The translations under genes and the position numbers were made by a program. The notes under the pieces are model-generated. The model saw only the letters and a list, made by a program, of their open reading frames with translations. It was not told the DNA's origin and ran no database searches. Of a stretch of DNA of 64,000 nt, positions 22,801 through 37,800 are shown in pieces. Source of the DNA: Sialis fuliginosa. Its lineage: Eukaryota > Arthropoda > Insecta > Megaloptera > Sialidae. Where the stretch lies: NCBI GenBank assembly GCA_961205875.1, contig OY540814.1, positions 6,430,993 through 6,494,992 on the forward strand. Direction: 5' to 3'. Each line of letters opens with the position of its first letter. Position 1 is the stretch's first letter.

Positions 22801-25800
22801 TAGTCGTTATTGCGAGGTACTACTTACTTTCAAATAAACGTGTTTTTTAGGTTTCCGTAGAAAACTAAGAAACCTTATAGTTTCACCATGTTCGTCCGTC
22901 CGTCCTCAAAAATTTTAGACCGATTAAGATACAATTTGGTATACGGACGAAGACTGAAAACCCAAAAACAGAAATGATAAGATTTTGAAAAAAAATTCCA
23001 TAGACTGAAAAGTATATTCAAAAAATTTTTGTTCACTTAATCCATTAACTAGGGTGTCTTTAGATAGGTCTCCTAAAATGCAACAAAAAATGTTATATAA
23101 CAAATTTGCCATCCCTCCCCACTTACATTACTAAATATGAAAATTGAAGACATTTTTTTTCGTTGTTACATCAAATTTGCAGCCCCCAATCAATAATTTT
23201 TGACTTTCTAGTAATTTTGATGGCCTTTTTATAATATATAATTTTATATTCATATAGGTATAGGTATTTAATTATTTTCTGGTACTTGTCTATTATATCC
23301 CCGGAGTTTGCAGATGTGCAAGTCTCATGTATTATAAGATATAATCAGCGCTAATGTGACTTACACATAATTTAATTACCATGTTGCAGTTTTCGAAAAT
23401 AATAACCGAATATACAATAATTACCCATTTAAAAATATTGAAATTAATAGTACACACTCACCATCTGCAAATGCCGCAGATATAATAGACAAGTACCTAG
23501 TATTTGTTCTAAATTTGCCGCCCCTAGCAAAGTCCTGCCCGAGGCGGGCGCCTCCTTTACCTCCCTCTCGGTACGATACTGGCTGAAACCTAGGTTATTT
23601 TTCATCGTTTTCCCCTGCGTTTGATGATGTATATAAATAATAAATAGTCAACCAAACACTTACCATTTCTAACATTATCAATCAAGAAGCCATCTTCTTT
23701 GAGTCCCTCCAACACGGACGGCAGCAGATCTGCTACATATCCTTGGACTAACACAGACGCGGCCACCCGTTCCTCGGTCTCTTTCTGCACGACGGCGGCG
23801 ACCTCGTGTTCGGCGAGCAGTCTCTCCTTCTCCAACCTGTATCTGCGCTCTTGCTCTTCGAGACGCAGGTTCTCTGCAACTTCCGCCGCTCGAATCTCCT
23901 CGTAACGACGCTGTTGTTCGCGAAGCGCTGCAAGTTCTTCTTCTTCGAGCACTTCGATAAGCGCTTGCTCGATTGTCTTGCCGACGAGTACTTCGAGTAT
24001 CGGCTGGACTTCGAGATCGAAATCGAATAGCTAAAAGATGATAATTTAAATTATAAAAAAATACCTACATATAAATTGTTTGTGTATTATGTATATGTTA
24101 TTATTCTCTAATAGTTTGTTGTATTATAAACAAATAATCTATATATATAAAAATGAATCCCTATTTCCCTTGGTCACGACTTCACGCGTGAACGGCTGGA
24201 CCGATTTCAATATTTTTTTTTGTTGTGTTTGTTATTGTCAGGAGAAGGTTCTTATGAACGAAAAAATTAAAAAAATTGCGCGGAAAATTAGAAAAATTAG
24301 AAAAACAGAGAAAACCAATGATACAAACCTATCTTAGACACAAACCGTATTACAGTTTCGGTTTGTATATACCGTTTGTAAGTAAGCCGTTCACGCGTGA
24401 TGTCGTGACCAAGGGAAATAGGGATTCATTTTTATATAGGTATATAGATGTAAAAATACTTCTAGGTTGGCGTTACAAATTTGACATTTGGTTAGGATAG
24501 GTTAGGTTAGGGAGTTGTTTCCCCTTAAACCCCCATCCCCCGTGGTATTTTTCCCGCCAGATCTAATGAAACTAATTACAACCCTCTATACGTGACAGTG
24601 GGTGAAATATTAATTCCCGTGCGAAGCCGGGCCGGGTCCGCTAGTCTAGATTAAATTTACAAAATTTTATAGACGACCCGACGCCACTTATAACCAACAT
24701 TAATGCTCGATATTATAAAAAATCTGCTTGGCTGTAAATGCAAATTAGATCTCAGCTAACGCTATCTGATGGGTGTCAAATTGTTATGAAATTGCTCGAT
24801 ATTTTAAAACAGTGGTAATAAATTTATAATAATGTAAATGTTATGCATTTTATGAGGTACGTTTGGTAGCGCCTATTTTAAGTCGCTGATTTCTACTTAA
24901 TACGAATGCGTCAAAGTCATTAAATGTTTGATTTCATTTGCTAAATCTGTGAGTGGTTATCATTTATATTTAATATAGTAGATAGCGTTAGCTGGGAGCT
25001 AATTTACATTTGCAGCCAAGCAAATTCTTTATACGAGTAATACCGGGCATAAGTAGATTATTTTATATTATTGAATCAATTATTAAAATATTATTTTTAT
25101 TAAGGTAGTTCTCGTGCAAACATCATTTCGATAGAATTTTAAAAAAAATCCCGGGATAAAAAGAACAATAATATCTATCCAACGTATATCTAAACGCTTC
25201 GACAGATTTTGATAAAAAAACTCGCAAACAGTAGATGGTTTTTATTTTGGTATGTAATAAAAAAATTTAAATGATTGACCGTTTTGTTTTTGACTTGTAT
25301 TAAAAAAAAATATTATTATTGTATTAAAAAAAATTATCAAAAACGGTCAATTATTTTGAATATTTTATCACATATCAGAATAATAACTCTTTGTTGTTTG
25401 GGAATTTTTTATCAAAATCTGTCGAAGCGTTTAGTCATAAAATTAAGAAAACGGTCGGATATGTACTAATAAAACCATGGAAAGTAATAAACTTTAACAA
25501 AGAATTTACATGTCGACGGATTAAATAAAACCGATCTGCCAACACTGTGTATACGGAAGAGAGCGAGTTTTTTTAAATTGTTATAACCAGGGGTTATTTT
25601 AGTGTGTATAGTTTCTGCAGTTCTAAAAATGAAAAGTGCAGTTGTAAAAGTCAACTTGTGTAGTTGAAAATTATAAATGTGGAGCAAAAAAAAGTCATTA
25701 CAACCAATAAAACATAAATATACTACAAAAAAGATACATCTGATTGAAAAAGTACAAGTATATAGAAAAAAAAGTCATTGCAATTGGAATATATGTATAC

Positions 25801-28800
25801 AGTGCGTTCACGATGAAAGGAACAAATTCGTTTAAAATTCAGGTAATTATTTTGTGGAAAAACGCTCGGACCCGTCGATTAGTATTTTTAGTTGCGGATT
25901 TTTTGACATAAGAAAATTCTATACAGGGTGTCTCAGAAAAAACATATGCAGTCATCATTGATTTTTTTTAATGGAACACCCTATATATTATACCATTTTT
26001 GAATTGTGTGATAAATTCTGAACACTTTTTGTACAGCATATCATATCTCTAAAATCAGTGGTTTTCGGAATAATGACGTTTGAAAATTGGCATTTTGAAA
26101 TACACACAAGTCAAATAAAATGTTTAAATTGAAAAAATAAACATTGAACATTTTTTTAAAAGCCAACAAAAACATCCTGGTATTGCAAAAAAAAAGAAAA
26201 AAAAGGAAAAAAAAAGTTCAATGTTTTTTTTAAATTTTTTTTTCTTTTTTTATTTTTTTGCAATACTAGGATGTTTTTGTTAGCTTTTAAAAAAATGTTC
26301 AAAGTTTATTTTTTCAATTTAAACATTTTATTTGACTTGTGTGTATTTCAAAATGCCAATTTTCAAACGTCATTATTCCGAAAACCACTGATTTTAGAGA
26401 TATGATATGCTGTACAAAAAGTGTTCAGAATTTATCGCACAATTCAAAAATGGTATAATATATAGGGTGTTCTATTAAAAAAAATCAATGATGACTGCAT
26501 ATGTTTTTCCTGAGGCACCCTGTATATAATTTTCTTATGTCAAAAAATCTGCAACTAAAAATACTAATCGACGGGTCCAAGCGTTTTTCCACAAAATAAT
26601 TACCTGAATTTTAAACGAATTTGTTCCTTTCATCGTGAACGCACTGTATATATCCAATAAAGAACTAACTTTTTGATAGTACTGTAGCACGAGAACAATA
26701 TTGAAACTAAAATGCCCTTGAAACTTACCCAAATCCCAAATTAAATATAAATCATTTTTACGTAGTTTTTAATAATATTTCATAAAGTTCAATTTTATAT
26801 ATATACTACCTACAATGTGTTAGGTTTTATATATTTTTTTGTACATAACGATAATATAATTGCACAGTTACAAATAACAAAGAGCAATTTTTAATACGCA
26901 GTGATAGCTGAACATAAAATACTAATTTCATTTATGTATATCTTCATAGAAATGTGAATATTTTTGTGAGAAAAATATCTAAATCAATTCTAGTTTTTAA
27001 CTAGAAAGCATTTGTTAAAATGTCCCAGTTGAAAGCCAATTAAATATACTTTTTGTTAGTGTCCGTTTGTTAGTACTAGAATACTAGGATATTGAAGTGC
27101 TTTTCAGAAAATAAAGTAAATAAGTAGTACAAACTGATAATCGGGTTAATTTGTTATATGTAGTTACCCATGTAGGAAATCATAAAGGGGTCACGGTTGG
27201 CCCAAGCTTGCGTAAATACTAGCCAACACTGGGCCAAGATACAAATGATAACTTCATTCAAGACTCGACCAAGACTTGTCGACCAAGGCTTGTCGTGAAG
27301 AAGGTGATCTGAAACTCGGTATCTGAAGGTTGGCCCAAACTTGGGCAAAGAATAGATGAACGAAGCTCGGTATCTAAAGGTTGGCCTAGACTGGGGCCAA
27401 TATCGAAAAGTAACACTTGTAACCTAATATTGGACCAAGTTTGGGCCCATCGTCAAGGCTGGCATTTCGTACATGGGTAGTTGCCACAACTTTTAAAATT
27501 GATAGATAAAAATATATTGAATCAATCATAAACTGAATGCATTTGATTAATTACGTTGTCCTAATCAAGTTTGAGAACCGCTGTTCTAAAATATCATAAA
27601 CAAATACTTACGTCTCCCGGATAAATCTGGGTATACGCATCGACTCCGACCTTCGCCGGCACGTAGAACGGCGACACCGGCCTGTCGAGGAACAGGTCGG
27701 TCTGTGTGATGTTCTCGCAGGTCTCAGGGTGCGCCGTCAGCTCCTCGAGATACTTCTCGGTCTGTACACGCTCGTGACGGCGGCCGGGCAGCGGGGGCGG
27801 CGAACCCAGCCGGAGTTTCATCGCGTACGCGGCTCTCGCTCGCGCGCGCCGTCTAGTAGCTTCGCGTTTACGCGCAGCTGCCACTCGAGCCGCTTCGGAT
27901 TCGCCATCGGCACGCTGGAATAAAATACGAAATGATTTTATTACGGTCTGATATTTTTCAAACTTTTTTTCATTCATATTCGATTGTTTTTGGTATTTGT
28001 TACTCAAGTTGAAATTGTGAGCTCAAGAAATGAATGATAAAATATGTTACACGGAAAAAAATGTACTGAAAATCTAATAATATAATTTTCGGCTGTAATA
28101 TTTGCAATGTATCCATTAATTTATATTGAGTATTATATAACATAATAATCTAAAATTATATTATTGTAATTTCAGACAGTAATATATTTTATGTTTTCGC
28201 TCACTATACGGAATAGACAAAAAAAAACTATAATTCGTATAATAGGTATATTTTTTTCTGTGTAGATTACAAAAAATAAGCAAAGTAATAAATATTATGA
28301 ATGCAATTTAGATAAAAATGAATGTGATTATGAAATAATTATTGATTTTCTTGCATGTTTGTTTTGTGCAGTTAATCATTCTGAATAAATAACCTGCATC
28401 TAACTCAGGATGGCTATCTATACATATATTAATACGTGAACATCGAACATTGTCGTACGTTTTTTAACTTCCTAACTGGAAGTTATTGTAATCGGTCCGA
28501 AAAACAAAATAAAAAATTTCAACATATTTGTAAGTTTTAAGGTCACTATAGTATATTTACACTATTTTTAGAAAGATGTCTATGTGTGTGTATGTATGTG
28601 CGTGTCATTTTTTACGTTCACGAAATCTCGCAAATGAAAAAAGCTATTGACTTCGTTGGGGTGCCAATCGAAGCGCATTGACGTAAATATGATCTGAAAG
28701 AAAGGATTTTTCGAATTTCAACCTCTAAGGGGGTAAAAAGGGGTGTAAAGTTTTTTTTTGATCGGATTTACTTGAAACTTAGCATAAATATTCTACAATA

Positions 28801-31800
28801 CAAATAATGAAAAATGTATTTCAGTATTTTTTTTGTTATACGTGCCTAAACAGCCATAGAAGGGGTGAAAGGTGAAAACCACCTTCAAAATTAAAATTTT
28901 GAATACTAATAAATAAGTCTACCATGCAATATTGCCATAATGGAGACAAATGCAATTAAATTTAAACTGTCAGACTATAGTTACGTTTTATAAAACAAAT
29001 ACAATGTAATAGGCATGATGCCTAATTTAAAAAAAAACTATTTTATGATGATCTCACGTGTCTCTTATTTCCAAAAAAAATGCTTGTTTCTGCCGAAAAT
29101 TAATCGTAGAATTTAAAAATGTACAAATCTACAAGCAATCTGAATAAAGTTGAATATCTTTGATAAAACGAATAACCAGTACATTAATTAAATCCAAGAA
29201 TTTTTTTTAAATGTACGGTTTATAAATATTTAGGTGTGCCGGTAATTTTGGATAAACCTGTATATGAATTTACGGAGAAATATTTGTAAATCAACACCTC
29301 ATGTAATTAAAACAGAGTTTTTGCTAATAAAATATGATGGACAACTACCGATTACTAATATTTTACCGCCGAAAAATTTTTAAAATGCAAAGTACACTTA
29401 CAACCATGACAAACAACATAATGAAAATATACAAATCAGCTTTAGATTACATTTTGTCACGCATGTAAAAGTTACAACAAAGTCCCGCCAACACTTTCAT
29501 TGGAATTTTCCAAAAGGTAAATGTTCTAATATAAATTACTCAAACTATATATAAACGTAGAGGGTTTTCTAAATACGGAATTAATATTTTATAAACTTTA
29601 AATATAAAATTATTATAAATATCACAGGCACCTATTAAATTAAAAGAACGATCAGATAGAAATACATTTTAGTACCTTTAAAAATAAATTTGCTAATAAA
29701 TAAATAAACTCTATTTTATTTTTTATGTTATTTTAGATGGCATAATTTTTAATTAGGTTAATATGTATAATCACGCTTTAATACAAAGATTATGAAAAAT
29801 ACATGCATGTTCATTATCGGTATTATTTCATATATTAATCCATTTATCGGATTTTATATTGAGTAGAAAAATAAATAACAGCATATCGATTTTAATATGT
29901 ATATGCGTATTTTATTGAAACAAAATAATCATAAAAAATGCTAACGACGTAGATTCCTATTTAATATTTTACGGTGAATTTTATCCTAATTAGTGTAAAA
30001 TATATATTGATTATTAAATAGGGTTTCTAAACAAATGTTTATCAATACGAGTATCATTAGATTTTACCAGTTAATACATATTTCATAAATAAGAAAAAAA
30101 AATTTAATTCATTTTTGATTATAATTTTTTGTTCATAATACCTTTTTAATATCTTCAATATTCAAGAACGCAAACTATTATAAGTTTATAATTTTAACAA
30201 ATTATCTTTAAAACAGTACAGCAAAAAGGGTGTAACATGCAAGCAAAAAAATATAAAGAGCATAATTCAATTATCTTCTTTTATATATGCATTTAATTTC
30301 AAACGATGTTTCGTGTCGAGCAAATGATATCAACATAGTTGTTTCAAAGAACAGTAGTCCGGACGTTAAGAGCGATATTTCGACTAATCTCTGCACTTTT
30401 TGATAGAAGCATGAAAATTGGTATAGTTGTACATTAAACCTTCCTCTACAAAACTAGAAATGGCGACATTTCAAAAACCTGTGTGGTCCCCCTTTTAGGG
30501 GCAAAAATATCTCCGCGGATTTAGTTTTTCTTATTTATCTCGCAAATGGTTATCCGGACGACACAAATAGAAGACACCCAAAATAATGTTTATTAGATTC
30601 TAAACAAAAGTTGTTATTATAAATTTTACGATAAGAGTCACCGTTGCCGTATAAATGGGGGTTAAAATTATGAGAAAATTTGCGCGCGCGGTGAAACTTG
30701 CGTTCATGCTCAAATATCTCGTAAACGGGTTTTCTCACGAGAAAAATTAATAGGACAAATATTAAAGAGCAGACAATTCTCTATCAGATGTATGGATCTG
30801 TCATCCTGTAAAATTATTTTTTAATTAATTTTGGTCACTACAAGTAGAATGACATATATGACAATTTAAGAAAAGTAACGCTTCTTGTCCAATTTTGTTT
30901 TCGTTATGTATAATTAAGCACTTGTATAGTAAAGTTATGGTTCTTTTATAATAATTTATGAATATAAAGAGAAAGAAAAAGAAAAAAATTGTGTTAAATT
31001 GACCTGCATTTATCAATTAATCAAAAAATAACTATACGAACAAAAAATTTTTTTTTTTTAATTATAAAGTACACCCTGTATAATATATTATATGTACTTA
31101 TGTTATAAATATGACAAAACATTAAAATTATAAATATGTATAGGCTACAAACATGTTTTTTATTCTCTTTAGCTGGAAAAACTTCTATTAACACTAGTGC
31201 AGAATCTCTTGATAGCTCCTATTTGTTATACAAACCTTCAAACGCCCAAAACTTTAGGATGAATATATTCGTCATAAAGTTTAGAATAATAAACAATTAA
31301 TTATTTTTTACTTAACATTGTACATTTTGAGTAATTTGAAGTTGAAATTGATGACTATTAGACGATAACAGTAAGAATTGTGTCGGATATATTCTTTTTT
31401 GTTTGAAATCTCGTGAACGGTCAATTGGATGTAAAAAATGTACTGAAACTGAATTGTCGGCAATGAAATTTTGAATAATATTTCGTTATGTTTCACATGT
31501 CAAATATTAAAGTTTCCGAGTAAAAAAAGGTAAAAGTTACAAATTAATTGATATATTACATGAACGGTGTAAAGCAGGGCATATTTGTCACACAATATTT
31601 TATGACCAGTTTTTTACAATTCAAAAAATTATAGAAAATATAATAGAGTGGACTTATATCTACCATACATACATTTTACTTTTACAAAAAATATGATAGT
31701 TTTATTGTTAAACATGATTTCTCAGCATTGTTATTTAGTATGATATTTTTAGTATGTATGGTAATTATTTTTTTTTTTATTCCGGCCGATCTTTAGGAAT

Positions 31801-34800
31801 TCAACCCTGCGATTCATGATGGAAATATAAAATTTTATACAGTTGTACATCAAACCCACCTCTACAAACCTAGATATGACTCTACCCTCAAATCTCGTGC
31901 GGTCCCCCATTCAGAGAGTATCTCCACAAGTTTTCTTTATTTAAATTTTTTAATTTTAATTTTTGAAAATGATACGATAAATATATACATACATTTACAT
32001 ATTCATATGTGCATTTTACTCATCTCTCTATTAAAATATAATATTTGAATTGTGTAATACGATTTTTATATTTTATTTATAATATTATTTACAAAATTGA
32101 AATAAAAAAACCTGTGGAGATATTATGTTAACCGCTGAATGGGGGACCGCACAAGATTTGAGGGTAGAGTCATATCTAGGTTTGTAGAGGTGGGTTTGAT
32201 GTACAACTGTATAAAATTTTATATTTCCATCATGAATCGCAGGGTTGAATTCCTAAAGATCGGCCGGAATAAAAAAAAAATAATTACCATACATACTAAA
32301 AATATCATACTAAATAACAATGCTGAGAAATCATGTTTAACAATAAAACTATCATATTTTTTGTAAAAGTAAAATGTATGTATGGTAGATATAAGTCCAC
32401 TCTATTATATTTTCTATAATTTTTTGAATTGTAAAAAACTGGTCATAAAATATTGTGTGACAAATATGCCCTGCTTTACACCGTTCATGTAATATATCAA
32501 TTAATTTGTAACTTTTACCTTTTTTTACTCGGAAACTTTAATATTTGACATGTGAAACATAACGAAATATTATTCAAAATTTCATTGCCGACAATTCAGT
32601 TTCAGTACATTTTTTACATCCAATTGACCGTTCACGAGATTTCAAACAAAAAAGAATATATCCGACACAATTCTTACTGTTATCGTCTAATAGTCATCAA
32701 TTTCAACTTCAAATTACTCAAAATGTACAATGTTAAGTAAAAAATAATTAATTGTTTATTATTCTAAACTTTATGACGAATATATTCATCCTAAAGTTTT
32801 GGGCGTTTGAAGGTTTGTATAACAAATAGGAGCTATCAAGAGATTCTGCACTAGTGTTAATAGAAGTTTTTCCAGCTAAAGAGAATAAAAAACATGTTTG
32901 TAGCCTATACATATTTATAATTTTAATGTTTTGTCATATTTATAACATAAGTACATATAATATATTATACAGGGTGTACTTTATAATTAAAAAAAAAAAA
33001 TTTTTGTTCGTATAGTTATTTTTTGATTTATTGATAAATGCAGGTCAATTTAACACAATTTTTTTCTTTTTCTTTCTCTTTATATTCATAAATTATTATA
33101 AAAGAACCATAACTTTACTATACAAGTGCTTAATTATACATAACGAAAACAAAATTGGACAAGAACTGTTACTTTTCTTAAATTGTCATATATGTCATTC
33201 TACTTGTAGTGACCAAAATTAATTAAAAAATAATTTTACAGGATGACAGATTCATACATCTGATAGAGAATTGTCTGCTCTTTAATATTTGTCCTATTAA
33301 TTTTTCTCGTGAGAAAACCCGTTTACGAGATATTTGAGCATGAACGCAAGTTTCACCGCGCGCGCAAATTTTCTCATAATTTTAACCCCCATTTATACGG
33401 CAACGGTGACTCTTATCGTAAAATTTATAATAACAACTTTTGTTTAGAATCTAATAAACATTATTTTGGGTGTCTTCTATTTGTGTCGTCCGGATAACCA
33501 TTTGCGAGATAAATAAGAAAAACTAAATCCGCGGAGATATTTTTGCCCCTAAAAGGGGGACCACACAGGTTTTTGAAATGTCGCCATTTCTAGTTTTGTA
33601 GAGGAAGGTTTAATGTACAACTATACCAATTTTCATGCTTCTATCAAAAAGTGCAGATGAAAAGTTCTTAACGTCCGGACTACAGCCTTCGATGTTCATT
33701 TAACAAAAAAACATTGTTAAATTGGTGTTGTGCATAGTTGTAAATCGATATTTTAGGTGAAAATATCATCGTTACTATTACTAACAATAAAGCTAGGTCA
33801 AAATTACTATACTGTAGGGTTGTAATATATTGGTATAGATATTTTAAATTAAAATATTCTAAATTAAGATATTATTATGACACTTTTCTTATTTAAATGT
33901 TCCAATTTTTCTTTTATATTCATATTTTGTTTATAATATAATCTCAGCATGAATTAAAATTGCGTGCCAAAATGACTAATTCCACATTATTGTAGATTTT
34001 ATAATATTGTTATCAAGAGTCAAGCATTTGTTAAAAAACATTTTTTTTACATAAAAATGTGTCGATGATCGAGTGCAAGATTAATATCGATCTAGTTAAT
34101 AAACCCACTTGCTTCTAGATGTTTTCGATGTATTTTTACTAAACGATTTGTCGAAATAATTGTAAATTTTAGTACGATACTATAGCCCTTTAAGTGGGAT
34201 ATTAATTTCAATTTTTCCAATCAGAAATGAACATTATTTATGAAAAACGGATATATAACTACTTATACAAAAATAATTCATAAAAATATTTATTTTTTAA
34301 ATATTTTAGTCAGTAGCGTGTAGAAAATAAAAACATGCAGAAGATTTAAAAAAATGAAATTAAGTACACATGCAATATATTTTTTTATATGTATTTAGAA
34401 AAAAAAATAACAGTGTGCATTAGAGCGAGTAAATTTGACAGATATGAAGCCTATTTTGTGTGAGACTGCTTTTCTGATATCATTTCTTATTTTAGATAAA
34501 TTACATTTAAAAATCAAGTTATATGTATATTTAAGTTATTCCATATGATTTAAACAAAATTCGAAATCACATGCTTCAGTTGAATAAAATATATTAGCAT
34601 ATCACACGCCTCTTTTGACTATTCATATACCTACAAATAATTCGCAGCAATTAAAACACGTTTAAACACTCATGAAATTAATAACGTTAACAGATTATGT
34701 TTGTTGCACTACTAGCATCTGATTTTTAAGGAAATATTGTGAATTAATATCCATAGAAAGCAATACGAATAATAAAATGAAGTGTACACAAGTGTGTACG

Positions 34801-37800
34801 GCGGGCGTTAATGGGTTAATACACTTTAACGCTATAACGTATTTTTTTATAATGAAAATAATAAAAGTAAATAGAGAAAACGATCTGAGTTATACCCTCT
34901 TTAAATGATAGAAAATATTCTTCGAAGTTATAAAAATACAATACAATTTTCAAGGATATTTTTATGAGTGACATAATCCGTAAATAAATCTACAGTTTTT
35001 CGATTAATTAGCGTGAAAATTTTCATGCAAACTATATTCCAATGATTTGACATGACCATGTACTCTATGTAAACTCCATTCTCGAGGAAAGCAATCGTCC
35101 TTGCCCCCCCTCCCTTCCCACCCTCTGCATCAACCACTGATCAACACACCACAACAACCCCCAATGTTAACACGTAGCCAAAACGCCCCTTGATAATTCG
35201 TGTTTGTTTAGACAAGTGTTTCTTTTACCTATTTCTTTCATCGCCTTGCCCTATATTTTCAATGTGTATGACATTGGAATTCTGATCGATTTGTCATTTT
35301 AATGTTCCTTCATCTACATACGACGACGCATGACGTCATTACATTGACTGCCTTTATCAGGGGTGTTAAATCAATTCTCCGTTATGAAGATTTATAAGGA
35401 AGTGATTGTTAAATCAATAAATGGTGACGTTTTTGTAATTATGAAAGAATGAACCGCGAAAACCAAGTAAATATTATGGTAGGTATCTGTATATTTTTGT
35501 GAAGTAAAATTAGATTTGAAATAAATTCTTTATTGAAAAAAATTCTTATTGTTTTAGACGAATTGAGGATGAATTTTGGCTGGAAATTTTTCTAAGACTT
35601 GGTTCATTTATTGGTAATTAATGTTAAGCAGTATTTATTGTAGAAAATAACTGAGGATACTTTTTAATAAAAAAATGTTTTAAACTTTTTTCTGATAGAA
35701 TTGTTAAATTCAGAAATATTTAAGAAAAACAAATATTTCAAATATTTTATTAATTGATTATAGAAAAAAAAGTAATGAGTAATTAAAGATGCTTCATGTT
35801 ATTTACAATCGTCTTTAAGGTTACATGTATTTTTAGCTAAAATTACGGAATAATCGGAACAATATTTTAATTTTAATGATTTAAGATAAATATCAATACC
35901 AATTTTTTCCATTATTTCAAACATAAATAATTAAAAATAATATTCCAACGAAAACGTACATGAAAACACTATTACAAAGCAATAAAGCAAAAAAAAAATC
36001 AATAAATATTTTAAGTGCGGTGAACACAAAACAAATTCTTATCATTAACAAATCTATATAATAAACCCCATGCATATGCAACATTAAAAATCACAAATAA
36101 AAAAGTATATATAAAAAAAAACAAAAACACATCATATCGAGTGTAAAATGCAAAATAGCTTAATACCGTGTTCTTTGTCATCACAATAAAATAAAGAAAC
36201 AAACTAAGTAACTTACCGTCGCGGGGGGTTGTGCATAGTTGCTCCCTCTCACCACCCTCTTGTCGTGCATAATGTTACCGTAGGAGGACGGGCCATCGCT
36301 GTAAAAAAACATTTATAAGCTGTATCATCTTACAACCATCATAAATTATAAATATGCATCATGCAATTAATGAAATCCGTGTAATGAAATGTTATGAAAT
36401 AAGGTACTGTTACCAATTATGGTCGCTATAAGAGCAAGGTTTATTGTTTTTGTGATTGACGGGCTTACCCTGTAGTTCAATTTTAAAAGGTGCTGCAAGA
36501 GGGAATATGAACCGGAATCTATTTATGGTTTGGGTTCAAACATAAATTTCGGTTCAACATGTTGCAAACTGTTTGGGTTCAAAAATCGTTTTTTTTGGGT
36601 TCAGGTTCGGGTTTAGGTTCAAGTTTGTAATTGAAAAAAAATTATTTTGTTCCAAAAAAAATCTAAAGAAAAAAATATCAATAGCCATTAAAATATTGCT
36701 AGAAAAAAGGGCAAAAAATAAAATTACATTTTAAAGATTGAAATTTCTATTTTTCAGATTTTTTTTGTAAACTGAAATGTAGTTCAGTTATAGAAATAAT
36801 TAAAAAAGATAGACAAAAATAAGTAAATTTCAGTAGTTGACTAATAAGTCACATCATACCATAAAATTCAAACAGATTTCCAGTATTAGTACATTTTATA
36901 GTCTCTTAAAAATGACTTTGAGATATAGCGGTTCGGTTCGGGTTCAGGTTAGTGAAAAATACGGGTTTTTTCGGGTTTACGGTTCGGGTTCGGGTTCAGG
37001 TTCAAGTCCCTGCTACAAAGTATCAACGTATCAAAAGTTACAAACATGCTAAGTGATTGATTTGTTAAAATTAACGTCTAAAAGGCTGTCACAACTATAT
37101 TATTGTTTTTATAAAAATAAGTTAAATGTTAATTTTATGAGAAATTTAATTTTCTCTATGAAAATATTTTAGAGAGATATAAGTGTAAATATAATGGGTT
37201 GAAATTTATAAAAGCGTTTAAAATATTTATTTTTTTACAAAAATCAGCATTTTAAAGTAAATATTCTATAAATATCAATTAAATAGCAATATATAACCCT
37301 ACTACTGAGCTATCGGAAAAAAGAATGACCCAGCAGACAACTGGCATTATTATAAAATAATTTTATTCTCTACAAAATGACGTTCTTATTTTTTTTATCC
37401 ATTATCATGAATCAGTAATACCGACTTTAGTACTAAAGAATCATTTTTCAATATTATTTAAATGAGAAACGGGGCCCCCTCTTGAGGCACCGGCACCTCT
37501 TAAAATTGAACAACAGGGTAATCCTTCGGCAAGGATATTTATTTTAAGTCATAAACTAATTTATTTCGTAATGAGAGCGAAGAAAAAAAAATTGCTTTTT
37601 TTGGCACATCCTAATACATATGTTATAAGCTACTGACACAAGTGTTGGATCTTACGCCAGTGTTGGACTCTTGGTTAATTAAATGTACATAATTAGAAAT
37701 ATTTGTTGATCTTTGATTATTGCAGACACAACTGTAAAACAGCTTAATTTAAAAAAACTTTTGGTGATTTTTTTTATAAATTTTCTGATCTAAACTACAG

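Noticed and set aside
23699-24030. Several open frames on the plus strand and a second minus frame
   Set aside because: Shadows of the GC-rich Rsph3 exon 4.
24490-24511. TTAGG-like run as a telomeric sequence
   Set aside because: Only about four imperfect units inside a Helitron; too short to be telomeric.
30550-33497. Six ~60-codon frames in mirrored pairs
   Set aside because: They exist twice only because the DNA is palindromic; no domain, no start context.
36837-37052. 71-codon frame with Gly/Ser/Val repeats
   Set aside because: Produced by GGTTCGGGTTCA tandem repeats of a MITE.
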